From positions 1-64,000 of the forward strand of contig JAFEBH010000001.1 in the NCBI GenBank assembly GCA_018242765.1: a stretch of DNA of 64,000 nucleotides, given 5' to 3'. A program made the translations under genes and the position numbers. The notes beneath the pieces were generated by a model. The model was not told where the DNA came from, did not search any database, and saw only the letters and a program-made list of their open reading frames with translations. Of the stretch, positions 18,096 to 27,624 are shown piece by piece. Position 1 is the first letter of the stretch. Each line of letters begins with the position of its first letter. The DNA comes from Nitrospira sp. (GTDB lineage: Bacteria > Nitrospirota > Nitrospiria > Nitrospirales > Nitrospiraceae).

Positions 18096-18653
18096 ATGAA
18101 GTATGGCCGAACGATCTCGATTCTCCCGGGGCTTCTCGCAGTCGGTGTGTTGGTCACGGTCTCCGTTGTCGATGCGCAACCACCGCAGTCGGTCAAACGG
18201 TCGGCTGTCGAACGCGGCGTCGTTCATGTCGGCGATGAAGCACCGAATTTCACGTTGCAAGACCTTGCCGGAAATGTCATCAGTTTGTCTCAGCTCAGGG
18301 GGAAAGTCGTCCTGCTGAATTTTTGGGCGACGTGGTGTGGGCCCTGTCGAGTCGAGATGCCGGCGATGGAACAACTTTATCGCACGTTACCGAGAGGACA
18401 GTTCGAGATTTTGGCCGTATCGACGGATGCCCAGGGAGCAGCCGTGACACGACCGTTTCAGAAACGGATGGGCTTTACGTTTCCAATTCTTCACGACTCG
18501 GAGTATCGGGTTGGCCTGGCCTATGGAGCACGAACGATCCCGATCACCTTCATGGTTGATCGCCAGGGCGTCGTACGACAAAAAATATTTGGTGCCCGTG
18601 ATTGGGACTCACCGGAGGCCCGTGACTTGATTCATGCTCTGATGAAGTCCTAG
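18096..18653 (+). CDS. TlpA/ResA-like thiol-disulfide oxidoreductase
   Basis: A 185-residue thioredoxin-fold protein with a signal peptide or anchor (ISILPGLLAVGVLVTVSVVDA). The domain begins GDEAPNFTLQDLAG. The active site WCGPC lies in NFWATWCGPCRVEMP, and TIPITFMVD carries the cis-Pro. It is periplasmic and probably keeps apocytochrome c cysteines reduced before haem attachment, or reduces other exported thiols. The gene for CcdA, its likely electron donor, starts 2 bases after its stop. Start could also be GTG 18081. ATG 18096 gives the better signal peptide. Confidence 0.9.
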   Translation: MKYGRTISILPGLLAVGVLVTVSVVDAQPPQSVKRSAVERGVVHVGDEAPNFTLQDLAGNVISLSQLRGKVVLLNFWATWCGPCRVEMPAMEQLYRTLPRGQFEILAVSTDAQGAAVTRPFQKRMGFTFPILHDSEYRVGLAYGARTIPITFMVDRQGVVRQKIFGARDWDSPEARDLIHALMKS

Positions 18654-18655
18654 CG

Positions 18656-19402
18656 ATGACACAATCCATTCCACAGATTTCGCTGGTTGCAGCCTTTTCC
18701 GCGGGGCTTCTGTCGTTCGTGTCCCCATGCGTTTTGCCGCTTGTGCCGAGCTACATTTCCTACATCACTGGACTTTCGGTTGAACAACTGACCGACGCCT
18801 CTGAACGTGAGAAATTCAAGAAGGCCATTATCGTGAATTCCTTGCTCTTCATCGGCGGGTTTTCATCGGTATTCGTTGCCTTCGGGGCTTCCGCAAGCTT
18901 TCTGGGACAGCTGTTGATCAGCCATCAAGATCTCATTCGCCGCATCGGCGGTGTGGTCATCATTTTGTTTGGGCTGTATCTGCTCGGAATTCTCAATCTC
19001 ACGTTTCTCAAGATGGAGCATCGCTATCAATTTCGCAATCGACCGGCTGGGTACTTGGGATCGTTCCTGATCGGTGTGGCGTTTGCGGCCGGATGGACCC
19101 CCTGTGTCGGACCGGTTCTGGGGTCGATTCTGCTCTATGCGAGCACGACTGATTCCATGTTCAGCGGGGTCGTGTTATTGACCTTTTACTCATTGGGTTT
19201 GGGCATGCCGTTGTTTCTCACGGCATTGGGCGTCGATCGATTCTTGGCCTACTTCAAAGAAGTACGGGCCTATTTGTGGGGCGTGTCGACTGTGAGCGGA
19301 GTGATGCTGATCGTCGTCGGGGTGATGATCTACGCCAACTCGTTGACGATGATCACCAGTTTCTTGGAGCGATACGGAATCGGTTGGTATCTGGGACAGT
19401 GA
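18656..19402 (+). CDS. ccdA: cytochrome c biogenesis protein CcdA
   Basis: A 248-residue six-helix membrane protein of the DsbD/CcdA family that carries reducing power from cytosolic thioredoxin to periplasmic thiol proteins. Both redox-active cysteines are present: SPCVLPLVPSY near residue 23-33 and GWTPCVGPVLGS near 145-156. Directly coupled to the upstream TlpA-like gene. The pair serves c-type cytochrome maturation, fitting the many CxxCH proteins in the window. Confidence 0.94.
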   Translation: MTQSIPQISLVAAFSAGLLSFVSPCVLPLVPSYISYITGLSVEQLTDASEREKFKKAIIVNSLLFIGGFSSVFVAFGASASFLGQLLISHQDLIRRIGGVVIILFGLYLLGILNLTFLKMEHRYQFRNRPAGYLGSFLIGVAFAAGWTPCVGPVLGSILLYASTTDSMFSGVVLLTFYSLGLGMPLFLTALGVDRFLAYFKEVRAYLWGVSTVSGVMLIVVGVMIYANSLTMITSFLERYGIGWYLGQ

Positions 19403-19499
19403 ATGAGGCTATCCGCGGACTTCGTTCGGTATAACCCTCTCTCGCCAAGTCGTCTTCCCTCTACTCAGTGCTCAACGCTCAGCACTCGATTCTGCTGGG

Positions 19500-20492
19500 T
19501 CAGCACCAGGCGCCAAGGCGACAGGCGGTAAATCCTGGCTTGAGTGAATTGACGGCGGAGCTTCCGGCTAAACCGAGCGAGGGGGGAAGTCCCAGTGTGC
19601 CCATCAGAGCTGACGGCAGGGAGCCAGCGGATGGTTGCGGTGAGGAATTGGATGGGCCGTTTCGTACCATGCCTGAACCGGCATCAGAGAGAGTCGTCGA
19701 CTCGGATTGCTGTGCCAACAGTGTTGTCGGTTGAGCTGCGCTGATTTTGGCAAGGAGGTGCTTCCCATCGCCAGCGAATTGGCTGTGAGGGTACTTTTCC
19801 GTCAAGACCATGAGATGGTCCCTGGCCCAATCGTCCGCACCCAACTCGTGGTACGACTTAGCGAGAAAGTATAAGGCGTCCGCAGCGACGGGCTTGTCAG
19901 GATAGGCCTTCATCACTTGTTCGAATCGGTGTGCGGCCGCCAGGTACGAGCCTCTCCGGTAGTAGAATTGCCCCACAAAGAGATGCATCTGTGCCAGCCA
20001 ATCGTGACATTCCTCGAGTTTTTGGTGTGCTTGCGTGTCATAGCGACTGCCGGGAAACTCTCTCTGCATCTGTTCGAACGCTGCGATCGCCTTTTGCATG
20101 GGTTCAGGGTCGCGATCGATCGTTTTGGCCATCTTGAAGTGAATCTCCCCAATTCTGAAGGCAGCATAGGGGGCTAGAACGTGATTCCGATGGAGCTCCA
20201 GGAAGTGTTTGTATTCGACGAGCGCTTCCGCGTACTCTTCTTTCTCAAAATACGCTTCGCCGCGTTTCATGATCACATTAGGGTGGTAATGATTATCGAC
20301 CGTATCGCCCAGGAAAATTTGCTCGTCCGTACCGCTGAGGGCTTTTTTAAGTCCGCTTCGAACGTCGCTGGCGGAAAAATCACCGGCACAGGCGGCAAGG
20401 ATGAGGCAGTACATGCCCATCCAGATCACGAGGCACGGACCAGACGGTCTGCATCGGGCGCGTGTACCGGCTTGCACGAACGGCATCTGCAT
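19500..20492 (-). CDS. bamD: outer-membrane assembly lipoprotein BamD
   Basis: TPR-type lipoprotein of the BAM complex, which inserts beta-barrel proteins in the outer membrane. The signal ends MYCLILAAC (lipobox L-A-A-C). TPR repeats follow: YFEKEEYAEALVEYKHFLELHRNH, AFRIGEIHF, and FYYRRGSYLAAAHRFEQVMKAYPDKPVAADALYFLAKSY split over two repeats. An unusual Ser/Pro/Thr-rich tail of about 70 residues follows the last repeat. I used ATG 20492 because it gives a plausible signal. ATG 20486, ATG 20420 and a longer upstream frame are alternatives, and no ribosome site decides. Divergent from fabH. Confidence 0.85.
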   Translation of the reverse strand: MQMPFVQAGTRARCRPSGPCLVIWMGMYCLILAACAGDFSASDVRSGLKKALSGTDEQIFLGDTVDNHYHPNVIMKRGEAYFEKEEYAEALVEYKHFLELHRNHVLAPYAAFRIGEIHFKMAKTIDRDPEPMQKAIAAFEQMQREFPGSRYDTQAHQKLEECHDWLAQMHLFVGQFYYRRGSYLAAAHRFEQVMKAYPDKPVAADALYFLAKSYHELGADDWARDHLMVLTEKYPHSQFAGDGKHLLAKISAAQPTTLLAQQSESTTLSDAGSGMVRNGPSNSSPQPSAGSLPSALMGTLGLPPSLGLAGSSAVNSLKPGFTACRLGAWC

Positions 20493-20546
20493 AACTAACA
20501 CAGATAGCAAGGATACAGGTAAAAAGCAATCGGACGCGTGGTTTTG

Positions 20547-20576
20547 TTGACCTGCCTTCTTGGTGGACCCTATAAT
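20547..20576 (+). promoter_or_regulatory. predicted sigma70 promoter of fabH
   Basis: TTGACC at 20547-20552 and a consensus TATAAT at 20571-20576, 18-base spacer, in the bamD-fabH divergent region. Transcription would start near 20583, about 65 bases before the fabH ATG. Confidence 0.6.
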
Positions 20577-20649
20577 CCCGCTCCACATCTGCATTCTGGA
20601 GCATGAAACGGGTTTGTCCAACTGATTAGAGGAGTTGGTGTTTAGGACC

Positions 20650-21642
20650 ATGATTCGAACACGAGTGATTGGAACGGGCAGCTACCTTCCATCTCGAGTC
20701 GTGCCGAACGAAGAGATTGCGCAGGTTATCGGGATCTCCCCAGCCAACATTCAACGGCTGACCGGCATTCGATCACGCCATTGGGCGGGGGACCAGGAGG
20801 CGGCTTCAGACCTGGCGATTGCTGCGGGCCGCCGGGCGCTGGAGGCTGCCGGCTGTGAGGCTTCGGCCATTGATGCCATTGTGCTGTCGACCACTTCGCC
20901 GGATATGGCATTCCCCTCGACGGCCTGTTTGGTGCAACGGGGCTTGGGCTGCAAGCCGGTGGGGGCCTTTGATGTGTCTGCGTCCTGCTCGGGATTTTTA
21001 TATGGACTTTCTATGGCGCAGGCCATGATTCAAAGCGGTCAGGCGAAGACCTGTTTGCTTGTTGCGGCCGAGGTGAAGTCTCGCACACTCGATCCTCAGG
21101 ATGAAGCGACCGCGCTGCTATTTGGGGATGGAGCCGGAGCCGTTATCCTTCGAGGGGAGCATGATCCCAATCCGGAGTGGCGAGGAATTCTCGGAATCAG
21201 GCTGTACGCGGATGGGGCGTCCCATGGACTCATTCGAATCCCCAGTGGGGGATCACGGAGCCCTGCATCGGCAGATACGGTAAAGAAACGGGAACATACG
21301 TTGCGCATGCGAGGCGCGTCGCTATTTCGGGTTGCGATCCGACGAGTTGAGCAGGCCGTGCACGACATCTTGAAGGAATTTGGGGTGCGTTCGGATGAAC
21401 TGAAACAGGTGGTGCTGCACCAGGCGAATGGACGAATTCTGGATCAGATCGCCGATCGGTTGGGTATCGAGCGGTCTCGAGTCGCATCGGTCATTGAACG
21501 ATATGGCAATACCTCCTCGGCTTCGCTTCCCATCGCGCTGGATGATGCAGTCCGCAAGGGACACATTTCACCGGGAGATTTGGTGCTCCTGGGAAGTTTT
21601 GGAGGGGGACTGACTTGGGCAACGAGCCTTGTTCGGTGGTAA
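20650..21642 (+). CDS. fabH: 3-oxoacyl-[acyl-carrier-protein] synthase III (FabH-like)
   Basis: Condenses acyl-CoA with malonyl-ACP to start fatty-acid synthesis. The catalytic triad is intact: Cys113 in SASCSGF, His257 in VLHQANGRI and Asn287 in ERYGNTSSAS. The N-terminus MIRTRVIGTGSYLPSRVV is standard and argues for ATG 20650 over upstream TTG or GTG codons. Length 330. It is not next to other fab genes, so a specialised starter role (for example secondary lipids) cannot be excluded. Confidence 0.92.
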   Translation: MIRTRVIGTGSYLPSRVVPNEEIAQVIGISPANIQRLTGIRSRHWAGDQEAASDLAIAAGRRALEAAGCEASAIDAIVLSTTSPDMAFPSTACLVQRGLGCKPVGAFDVSASCSGFLYGLSMAQAMIQSGQAKTCLLVAAEVKSRTLDPQDEATALLFGDGAGAVILRGEHDPNPEWRGILGIRLYADGASHGLIRIPSGGSRSPASADTVKKREHTLRMRGASLFRVAIRRVEQAVHDILKEFGVRSDELKQVVLHQANGRILDQIADRLGIERSRVASVIERYGNTSSASLPIALDDAVRKGHISPGDLVLLGSFGGGLTWATSLVRW

Positions 21643-21719
21643 CGCCGATAAGCAACAGAGGTAAGCATGTGCCTGCGTTGCCCTTTGAGTAAGCATCTGA
21701 TTCAGGAGTACAGCAGATC

Positions 21720-22340
21720 ATGATCTTCAGCATACTTCCCAAAGAGGAAGCCTTTTTCGAACTCTTCAAGAAGGCGGCCCACAATGTGATTGAAGGCAGT
21801 CGGTTGCTCAAGGACCTGATGGAAGACTATACGAACATTCAGGAAAAGATCACGCGCATTAAAGAGGTGGAGCACATCGGGGATGGCATCACGCACGACA
21901 TCGCCATGCGCCTCAACCAAACCTTCATCACGCCGATTGATCGGGAGGATATTCACGATCTCGCCAGCGCGTTGGACGACATCCTTGATGCGATCGAAGC
22001 GGTGGCCGATCGGTTCGCCATCTATAAGATTGACCAGCCGACTCCCTGTTCGGTTCGGTTGGCGGATATCCTTTATCGAGCGTCCGTGGCGGTAGGGCGT
22101 GGGGTCGATCGGATCAGCATGTCGCATGAGGAAGTCAAAGAGTACAGCGTGGAGGTGAATAGTCTGGAGAACGAAGCTGATCGGGTCTCACGTGACGCGA
22201 TTTCCGCGCTCTTTGAAAAAGAAACAAACCCGATCGCCGTGATCAAGTGGAAAGAGATCTATGAGACTTTTGAAGAGGGGACCGATCGCTGCGAGGATGT
22301 CGCCAATGTGATTGAATGTATCGTGTTGAAGCAGGTGTAG
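21720..22340 (+). CDS. DUF47/PhoU-like phosphate transport accessory protein
   Basis: A 206-residue mostly helical protein. Segments LPKEEAFFELFKKAAHNVIEG, EHIGDGITHDIAMRLNQTFITPIDREDIHDLASALDDILDAIEA and KWKEIYETFEEGTDRCEDVANVIE (each split here by gaps) are characteristic of DUF47 (PhoU-related) proteins. These occur with PiT transporters and probably gate them or link them to regulation. The PiT gene begins about 100 bases downstream on the same strand. AGGAG about 11 bases before ATG. Confidence 0.9.
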   Translation: MIFSILPKEEAFFELFKKAAHNVIEGSRLLKDLMEDYTNIQEKITRIKEVEHIGDGITHDIAMRLNQTFITPIDREDIHDLASALDDILDAIEAVADRFAIYKIDQPTPCSVRLADILYRASVAVGRGVDRISMSHEEVKEYSVEVNSLENEADRVSRDAISALFEKETNPIAVIKWKEIYETFEEGTDRCEDVANVIECIVLKQV

Positions 22341-22442
22341 TTGGTTCAGCTCAGACCTTATTCGCAGGGTGCTCGCTCAGAAGAATTCTCCACACACGTC
22401 GACGACCGCACCCTGTCTTCCTGAACAAGAACGAGATTGCCC

Positions 22443-23435
22443 ATGCCTGAATTGAGCGGATTATTGCTGGTGACCGTGGTGTTGGCCTTGTTGTTTGATT
22501 TCTCAAACGGGTGGCACGACTGTGCAAACGCCGTGGCGACGGTCGTCTCCACGCGCGTCTTGAGACCGCTGACAGCGGTGTTGCTGGCCGGAGCGCTGAA
22601 CGTCGCCGGCGCCTTCTTTTCGACCGCCGTCGCAAAAATGATCGGTGGCGGGATCGTATTCCCGGATGCCATTACGAATGTCGTCGTGGCAGGCGCGATG
22701 GCCGGCGCAATCTTCTGGAATTTGTTCACGTTGATCCTGGGGCTTCCGACGAGTTCTTCGCACGCATTGATCGGTGGTCTTGTGGGTGCGGCAGTCGCTC
22801 ATGGAGGCTGGGCGGTCGTCCAATTCAAGGGACTGTACAAGATTCTCGAGGCCATGATTCTTTCCCCGCTGTTGGGGTTTGGAATGGGGTTTCTCATCAT
22901 GGTGCTCGTGAGCTGGTCGTTTTTCCGGGTTCATCGAGGTCTGGCGACAAAACTATTCAGCCGGCTTCAGCTTCTCTCGGCGAGTTTCATGGCGTTCAGT
23001 CATGGAGCGAATGACGCCCAAAAAGTGATGGGTGTCATCACGCTGGCTCTCGTGGCCTCCGGCCAGCTGACCTCGACCGAAGTGCCGACCTGGGTGATCG
23101 TGGCCTGTGCCGTGGCGATGGGGCTTGGCACGACCGTCGGCGGGTGGCGCATTATCCATACCTTGGGAATGAAAATGGTCAAACTCGAACCGGTGCATGG
23201 ATTTGCGGCTGAGACGGGAGCGGCGACCGTGTTGCTCTTTGCGGCTCACTTCGGTCTTCCGGTGAGTACGACTCATACGATCACCTCGTCCATCTTAGGG
23301 GTCGGTTCGACCAAACGGCTTTCTGCGGTTCGGTGGGGAGTCACGAGCAAGATTCTCTCCGCCTGGATCTTTACTCTACCTGGTGCCGCGTTGCTGGGAG
23401 CCGGTGCTTATACGGTACTGTCTTGGTTCCACTGA
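22443..23435 (+). CDS. pit: PiT-family inorganic phosphate transporter
   Basis: A 330-residue membrane protein with about ten hydrophobic segments. The two inverted family signatures are present: FDFSNGWHDCANAVATVVSTR (first repeat, about residues 20-39) and SHGANDAQKVMGVITLAL (second, near 185-202), plus GLPTSSSHALIGG and GLPVSTTHTI. PiT proteins take up metal-phosphate complexes with protons or Na+. Partner of the upstream DUF47 gene. Its last 28 bases overlap the 3' end of the convergent PhoR-like kinase gene. TTG 22437 is an alternative start. Confidence 0.93.
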   Translation: MPELSGLLLVTVVLALLFDFSNGWHDCANAVATVVSTRVLRPLTAVLLAGALNVAGAFFSTAVAKMIGGGIVFPDAITNVVVAGAMAGAIFWNLFTLILGLPTSSSHALIGGLVGAAVAHGGWAVVQFKGLYKILEAMILSPLLGFGMGFLIMVLVSWSFFRVHRGLATKLFSRLQLLSASFMAFSHGANDAQKVMGVITLALVASGQLTSTEVPTWVIVACAVAMGLGTTVGGWRIIHTLGMKMVKLEPVHGFAAETGAATVLLFAAHFGLPVSTTHTITSSILGVGSTKRLSAVRWGVTSKILSAWIFTLPGAALLGAGAYTVLSWFH

Positions 23436-25267
23436 GCGGGGAATCTCTTACCGCCCTTGATCGGGAGTCGAACGACGAAACGACTGCCTTGAGGGTGATT
23501 GGCTTCTACCCACACCTGGCCTCCATGTCCCTCGACAAGGTGCTTCACGATGGCGAGTCCCAGTCCTGTTCCACCCAGGTCTCGCGAGCGAGCTTTGTCC
23601 ACACGGTAGAACCGCTCAAAGATACGAGGGCGATCCCGTTCGGGGATGCCGATTCCCGTGTCGGAGACAATGAGATCGATCGCGTTGGGTCGTGGCGCGG
23701 TTGTGTCGGCTGAAGGCGATGATACGGCACCGACCGTGATGGTCCCGCCTTCCGGGGTGTATTTGATGGCGTTATCGAGCAGATTCGTGAGGACTTGCAC
23801 CAGCCGGTCGTCATCTCCTGCAATCAGGGGCAGCGAAGGGTCGAGTGCAGTCACGAGTCGATGGCTTTTTCGGTCGGCGATCGGCTTGATCGTGGATAGG
23901 GTCCGGTCGACGAGGGCTCGCATGTCGAGTGGGTCTTCCTTGAGCGAGATCTGGCCCGACTCAATCTTGGAGAGTTCGAGAAGATCCTCAATGATGAGAT
24001 TGAGTCGGTCGCTCTGTTTCAGAATGATGTCCAAGAACCGTCCGGCGATGGCGGGATCGTCTTTACCGCCGTCCAGCAGCGCTTCCACATAGCCCTTGAT
24101 AGAGGTCAACGGAGTTCTCAGCTCGTGTGAGACGTTCGCCACAAAGTCTTTCCGAATCTTCTCCAGCCGTCGCAAATCCGTCACGTCATGGAATACCAGG
24201 ACGATACAGGCTTCGTTGTCCCGCTCGCCTCCTGCGGGCGAGGCCTCGATCTGGAGATGACGTCCGCTGAGCGGGAGCACGATTTCATCCTCATGAGGGG
24301 TCCGGGCCTGAAGAATCATCGCCACTAAGTTGTTGAGCCGCTGATGACGAAACAGGTCAGCGCAAGGGCGTCCGCGAGCTTCCACCCGAGAGATGCCGAA
24401 CATCCGTTCGAGTGCGGGATTGATCTGGAGAATGTGGCCGCGAGCGTCCAGCACCATGACGCCTTCAACCATCGAGGTCAGCACGGCCAGGAGCTGTGCG
24501 CGGTCTTCGGAGAGCTCTTCAATTTTGGTGTGGAGTTGGTCGGCCATCTGATTCAAGGTCGAGGCGAGTAGCCCGACCTCATCCTGCGCGGTTGTCTTGA
24601 TGCGCAGCGTCGAGTTGCCCGCGCTCAAGGCCTGAGCCGCAGCCGCGATCTCGGAGAGGGGTTTTGTGATGCTGTGAGCCAGCCCGATACTCAGCGTGAC
24701 GGCCAGGAGAAAGGCCACTCCGATGGCAAGAAACAGCTGGTGCTTGAATTCATCGCTTGCTCGGTCCACTTGGGCAAGCGGAAGCGCCACGCGCACCACC
24801 CACGGCGCTCCGGCATGAAGCCCCCTCAGCAGTCTTGCGTGATACATCGTCCGTTCGCCGGTTGTGTGGCTGGGGCGCACGTCTTGTCCATGGCCGGTTG
24901 CCAACGCTTGCGTCACTTCGGGACGTGAGATGTGATTGTCCAGAGTTGGGATATCGATATCACGGACGGCACTGTCCGCTAGGACAGTGCCGTCCGAAGC
25001 GATCAACGTGATACGTGCAGAGGATCGGGTGTCGAGATCACGCGCAATATCTTGTAGGCGAGAAGGAGTGACGGAGGGCGTGAGCGAGTGATCCAGCTCT
25101 TGAAACGCGTATTCGACGAGTTTTGCTTTCGACTCCAGGGTCTCGCTGAACTGTGTGAGGTGCCGCTGTTCAAGAGATCGAATCGTCATCCAGCCGGCGA
25201 TCAGTAGACCGCAAGCCACGGCCACAAGCGTGCCTATCGCGACTTTCCATCGAATCGACCACGACAT
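23408..25267 (-). CDS. phoR: PhoR-like sensor histidine kinase
   Basis: A 619-residue membrane kinase: helix 1 (VAIGTLVAVACGLLIAGWM), a periplasmic segment of about 130 residues, helix 2 (LFLAIGVAFLLAVTLSIGLA), HAMP, PAS (VLTSMVEGVMVLDARGHI), HisKA with the PhoR-type H-box FVANVSHELRTPLTSIKGY, and HATPase with NLLDNAIKYTP, DTGIGIPERDRPRIFERFYR (N- and G1/F-boxes) and GTGLGLAIV. The OmpR/PhoB-type regulator gene lies 5 bases upstream in the same operon, and a phosphate transporter gene converges with it. Phosphate sensing is therefore likely, but other PhoR-like inputs are possible. The periplasmic domain is larger than in E. coli PhoR. Confidence 0.88.
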   Translation of the reverse strand: MSWSIRWKVAIGTLVAVACGLLIAGWMTIRSLEQRHLTQFSETLESKAKLVEYAFQELDHSLTPSVTPSRLQDIARDLDTRSSARITLIASDGTVLADSAVRDIDIPTLDNHISRPEVTQALATGHGQDVRPSHTTGERTMYHARLLRGLHAGAPWVVRVALPLAQVDRASDEFKHQLFLAIGVAFLLAVTLSIGLAHSITKPLSEIAAAAQALSAGNSTLRIKTTAQDEVGLLASTLNQMADQLHTKIEELSEDRAQLLAVLTSMVEGVMVLDARGHILQINPALERMFGISRVEARGRPCADLFRHQRLNNLVAMILQARTPHEDEIVLPLSGRHLQIEASPAGGERDNEACIVLVFHDVTDLRRLEKIRKDFVANVSHELRTPLTSIKGYVEALLDGGKDDPAIAGRFLDIILKQSDRLNLIIEDLLELSKIESGQISLKEDPLDMRALVDRTLSTIKPIADRKSHRLVTALDPSLPLIAGDDDRLVQVLTNLLDNAIKYTPEGGTITVGAVSSPSADTTAPRPNAIDLIVSDTGIGIPERDRPRIFERFYRVDKARSRDLGGTGLGLAIVKHLVEGHGGQVWVEANHPQGSRFVVRLPIKGGKRFPAQWNQDSTV

Positions 25268-25272
25268 GCGGA

Positions 25273-25974
25273 TCAGTCGGAATCTTTCAGTTTATACCCA
25301 AGCGACTTCACAGACACGATGGCGTCTTCCAGGAGCGGCAGCTTCTGTTTTAATCGACGGACATGCACGTCCACCGTTCTGGTTGTGCCATAGTAGTCGT
25401 ACCCCCAGACGGCGTTCAGGAGCACCTCCCGTGTGAGCACACGACCGCGATGCCGCAGAAGATGTTCGAGTAAACCGAATTCTTTCGCCGTCAAGGGGAT
25501 CTCTTGCTGATTAAGGCTGACCTCATGCCGAGCAGGATTCATCGTCAGCCCGTCATATCGGTAGAGCTCCGTCCCGCTCGATGGGGTACGGTCGATCCGA
25601 CGCAGAAGAGCCTTCACGCGAGCGACTAGTGCTTTGGGACTGAAGGGTTTGGTAACGTAATCATCGGCGCCCAACTCGAGTCCGACAATGGTGTCCGACT
25701 CTTCAGCTTTGGCGGTCAACATGATGATCGGCAGCAGGGCGGTGTCGGGAGAGGAACGCACCTGCTTACAGACTTCGAGGCCATCCATTTCAGGCAACAT
25801 CAGATCCAGGACGATCAGGTCCGGCTTCTCTTCTTTGACCTTCTTCAAGGCATCGACCCCGCTCATGGCCGTGACCGAGCGAAAGCCTTCCTTCTGGAGA
25901 TAATGTTGGACAAGTTGCGCAATATCCTGCTCGTCTTCAACGACCAAGATTTTTTTGCCGATGGCGGCTCCCAT
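25273..25974 (-). CDS. phoB: OmpR/PhoB-family response regulator
   Basis: A 233-residue DNA-binding regulator. The receiver has VVEDEQD acids, phospho-acceptor Asp in LIVLDLMLPEMDG, and YVTKPFSPKAL with the conserved Lys. The winged-helix output has LTAKEFGLLEHLLRHRGRV and RTVDVHVRRLKQKL. It is activated by the kinase encoded right behind it, and PhoB-like control of phosphate uptake is probable. The start is uncertain: ATG 25974 yields the usual short leader, ATG 26031 adds 19 residues, and neither has a clear ribosome site. Confidence 0.9.
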   Translation of the reverse strand: MGAAIGKKILVVEDEQDIAQLVQHYLQKEGFRSVTAMSGVDALKKVKEEKPDLIVLDLMLPEMDGLEVCKQVRSSPDTALLPIIMLTAKAEESDTIVGLELGADDYVTKPFSPKALVARVKALLRRIDRTPSSGTELYRYDGLTMNPARHEVSLNQQEIPLTAKEFGLLEHLLRHRGRVLTREVLLNAVWGYDYYGTTRTVDVHVRRLKQKLPLLEDAIVSVKSLGYKLKDSD

Positions 25975-26274
25975 GATGTCGTTCAGCGTACGGGGGAGGG
26001 GAGGACGTGTCAAGTGAGGAGGCTCGATCATGGAGGTGGGAAACTGATTTGTTAGAAGGAGAGATCATCTCGGAGGGCTGGTATCTGGTATGTTGAGCCT
26101 CGAGGAGTAAATGGGATTGAGCTTCCGGAAGAGTACGCAAGATTATCATCAGGCTCTGTAAGGGAGCGCGACATGAGGGTGAATGTGCAACCCATTCGTG
26201 CAGGCCTGGGCGGTGCATGCTCTAAATACCCACCATCAGTTCACTGAGTGCGTTACACCGATGTGCCAGGTTGG

Positions 26275-26742
26275 CTACGGTTCAACTACGATGGTTCCCC
26301 CCGTATCATCATCGGCCCGATGCAGGGGGCAGTAGAATCGATAAGTGATCGTCTCTCGGTTGCCGGCACGTGCGTCACTCGTGATTCGACTCCTATCCAC
26401 GACGATTTGCTCGCTCTCTTCCGGTGCAATGGTCACTCGAAGCGGTCTGGTGATCTGAATCCCTTCCTCCTCGACAGACTCAAGCAGTCCCGGGGCTTCA
26501 AACACGTGAGTGCGTATGGTTGGATTGGTAAATCGAAAAATCAACGGTTCCGCGAAATCCGTACTTCGGTGAAGGACAATTTCTCCGGGAAGCCACACTG
26601 CTTGCTGATCTTCGACATCGCGAGCCACAAACGCGAGCTCCGTTGCCCATCCGGTCGACACCAGAGCAACCACTCCGCTACCGATCACACATCCAAGCCC
26701 TACACCCACGACACGAGCAGTGAGTCTCTTGAATCCTCTCAT
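26275..26742 (-). CDS. secreted cupredoxin-like protein
   Basis: A 155-residue protein with an N-terminal signal (VVGVGLGCVIGSGVVALVSTGWA). The beta-rich body resembles cupredoxins: FRFTNPTIRTHVFEAPGL carries a candidate copper His after a threonine, and YRFYCPLHRADDDTGGTIVV gives the Cys-x2-His pair of the C-terminal copper loop. The axial Met of classic blue copper proteins is not evident. It is the last of three minus-strand genes with a second cupredoxin and a tetraheme cytochrome, pointing to periplasmic electron transfer or copper handling. ATG 26742 chosen because AGGAA precedes it; a longer frame starts at 26793. Confidence 0.65.
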   Translation of the reverse strand: MRGFKRLTARVVGVGLGCVIGSGVVALVSTGWATELAFVARDVEDQQAVWLPGEIVLHRSTDFAEPLIFRFTNPTIRTHVFEAPGLLESVEEEGIQITRPLRVTIAPEESEQIVVDRSRITSDARAGNRETITYRFYCPLHRADDDTGGTIVVEP

Positions 26743-26954
26743 CGGGTGTTTCCTATGCGCGCACCATCCACAGTGAACCGCGTACTCTTCCATCGCTCAT
26801 TCAAGAAAGGAGACCACCAGTCCCAGCTGGGCTTCAATGATGGTCTGATGCTAACCGGGACCGGAGTCTTTCCCTTCTCTTCCCTCTCGAGAGGGAACTG
26901 AGGAGTTTGTCTCACAGATGAAGAGCACGCTTCCGACTACACCAAGGCCGCTGC

Positions 26955-27449
26955 TCAGCCCCCTCCGATGTCGCCACGGGTTTCAATGATGAAGAGCTCG
27001 CCTTTCACCTCAGGATGGATGTCACACCACAGGGCGTGCCGGACACTTTCGGCCCCGCCGGTTTGCGGGTCAAAGTTTGAGGGGGCCGTGGAGAACCGAA
27101 GGGTCATCGTTTTTCCAGCGTCGACATGAAACGATCTGAATTGTTTCCCTCGTACCTCTGTCCCGCCTTCTACCTTCACGGCCATGTTCTTGAACAATGT
27201 TGACGCAAGCCCATGAGTGACAGAATCCTGGTTTCGGACGACGACGATGGTCTCCTGTGATGGCATCGTGAACCCAGCTGTCTCGTAGCCATGTTGTCGG
27301 TCCTTAATAGTGATTTCTACCTTTGAAGGTGGGGCCTCCATTCCCTTAGTCTGTGCGTACACGATATCAGCATTGGCATTCCATGCCAGGACTGTCACGA
27401 TGGCAGCGGGAATGCTGAACAGCGTTGCTCTCAGTCGTCGAACACTCAT
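26955..27449 (-). CDS. secreted cupredoxin-like protein
   Basis: A 164-residue protein with a signal peptide (LFSIPAAIVTVLAWNANADIVYA) and a cupredoxin-like beta sandwich. It has EITIKDRQHGYETAGFTMP, then VRNQDSVTHGLASTLF with a candidate copper His, and ALWCDIHPEVKGELFIIET with Cys-x2-His near the C-terminus. A conventional axial Met is missing from that loop, where Pro-Glu-Val follows. A strong AAGGAGG ribosome site precedes the ATG. It lies between the tetraheme cytochrome and another cupredoxin-like gene on the same strand. Electron carrier or copper-binding role inferred. Confidence 0.7.
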   Translation of the reverse strand: MSVRRLRATLFSIPAAIVTVLAWNANADIVYAQTKGMEAPPSKVEITIKDRQHGYETAGFTMPSQETIVVVRNQDSVTHGLASTLFKNMAVKVEGGTEVRGKQFRSFHVDAGKTMTLRFSTAPSNFDPQTGGAESVRHALWCDIHPEVKGELFIIETRGDIGGG

Positions 27450-27624
27450 TCTTGCCTCCTTTTCTGAATGACAGAAAATGCGTTTTCTCCTACTTGTTCT
27501 TCATCACAACATGCAGGCCGTCAGGTCTGTATTGGCCTGGCCACCTCCTTCCCCTGCATCCCGCCTCCTCACCCGACGACGCGCTCGTGGTGCTCGGATT
27601 GCTCAGGTGGACGAGGCGTCCTCC

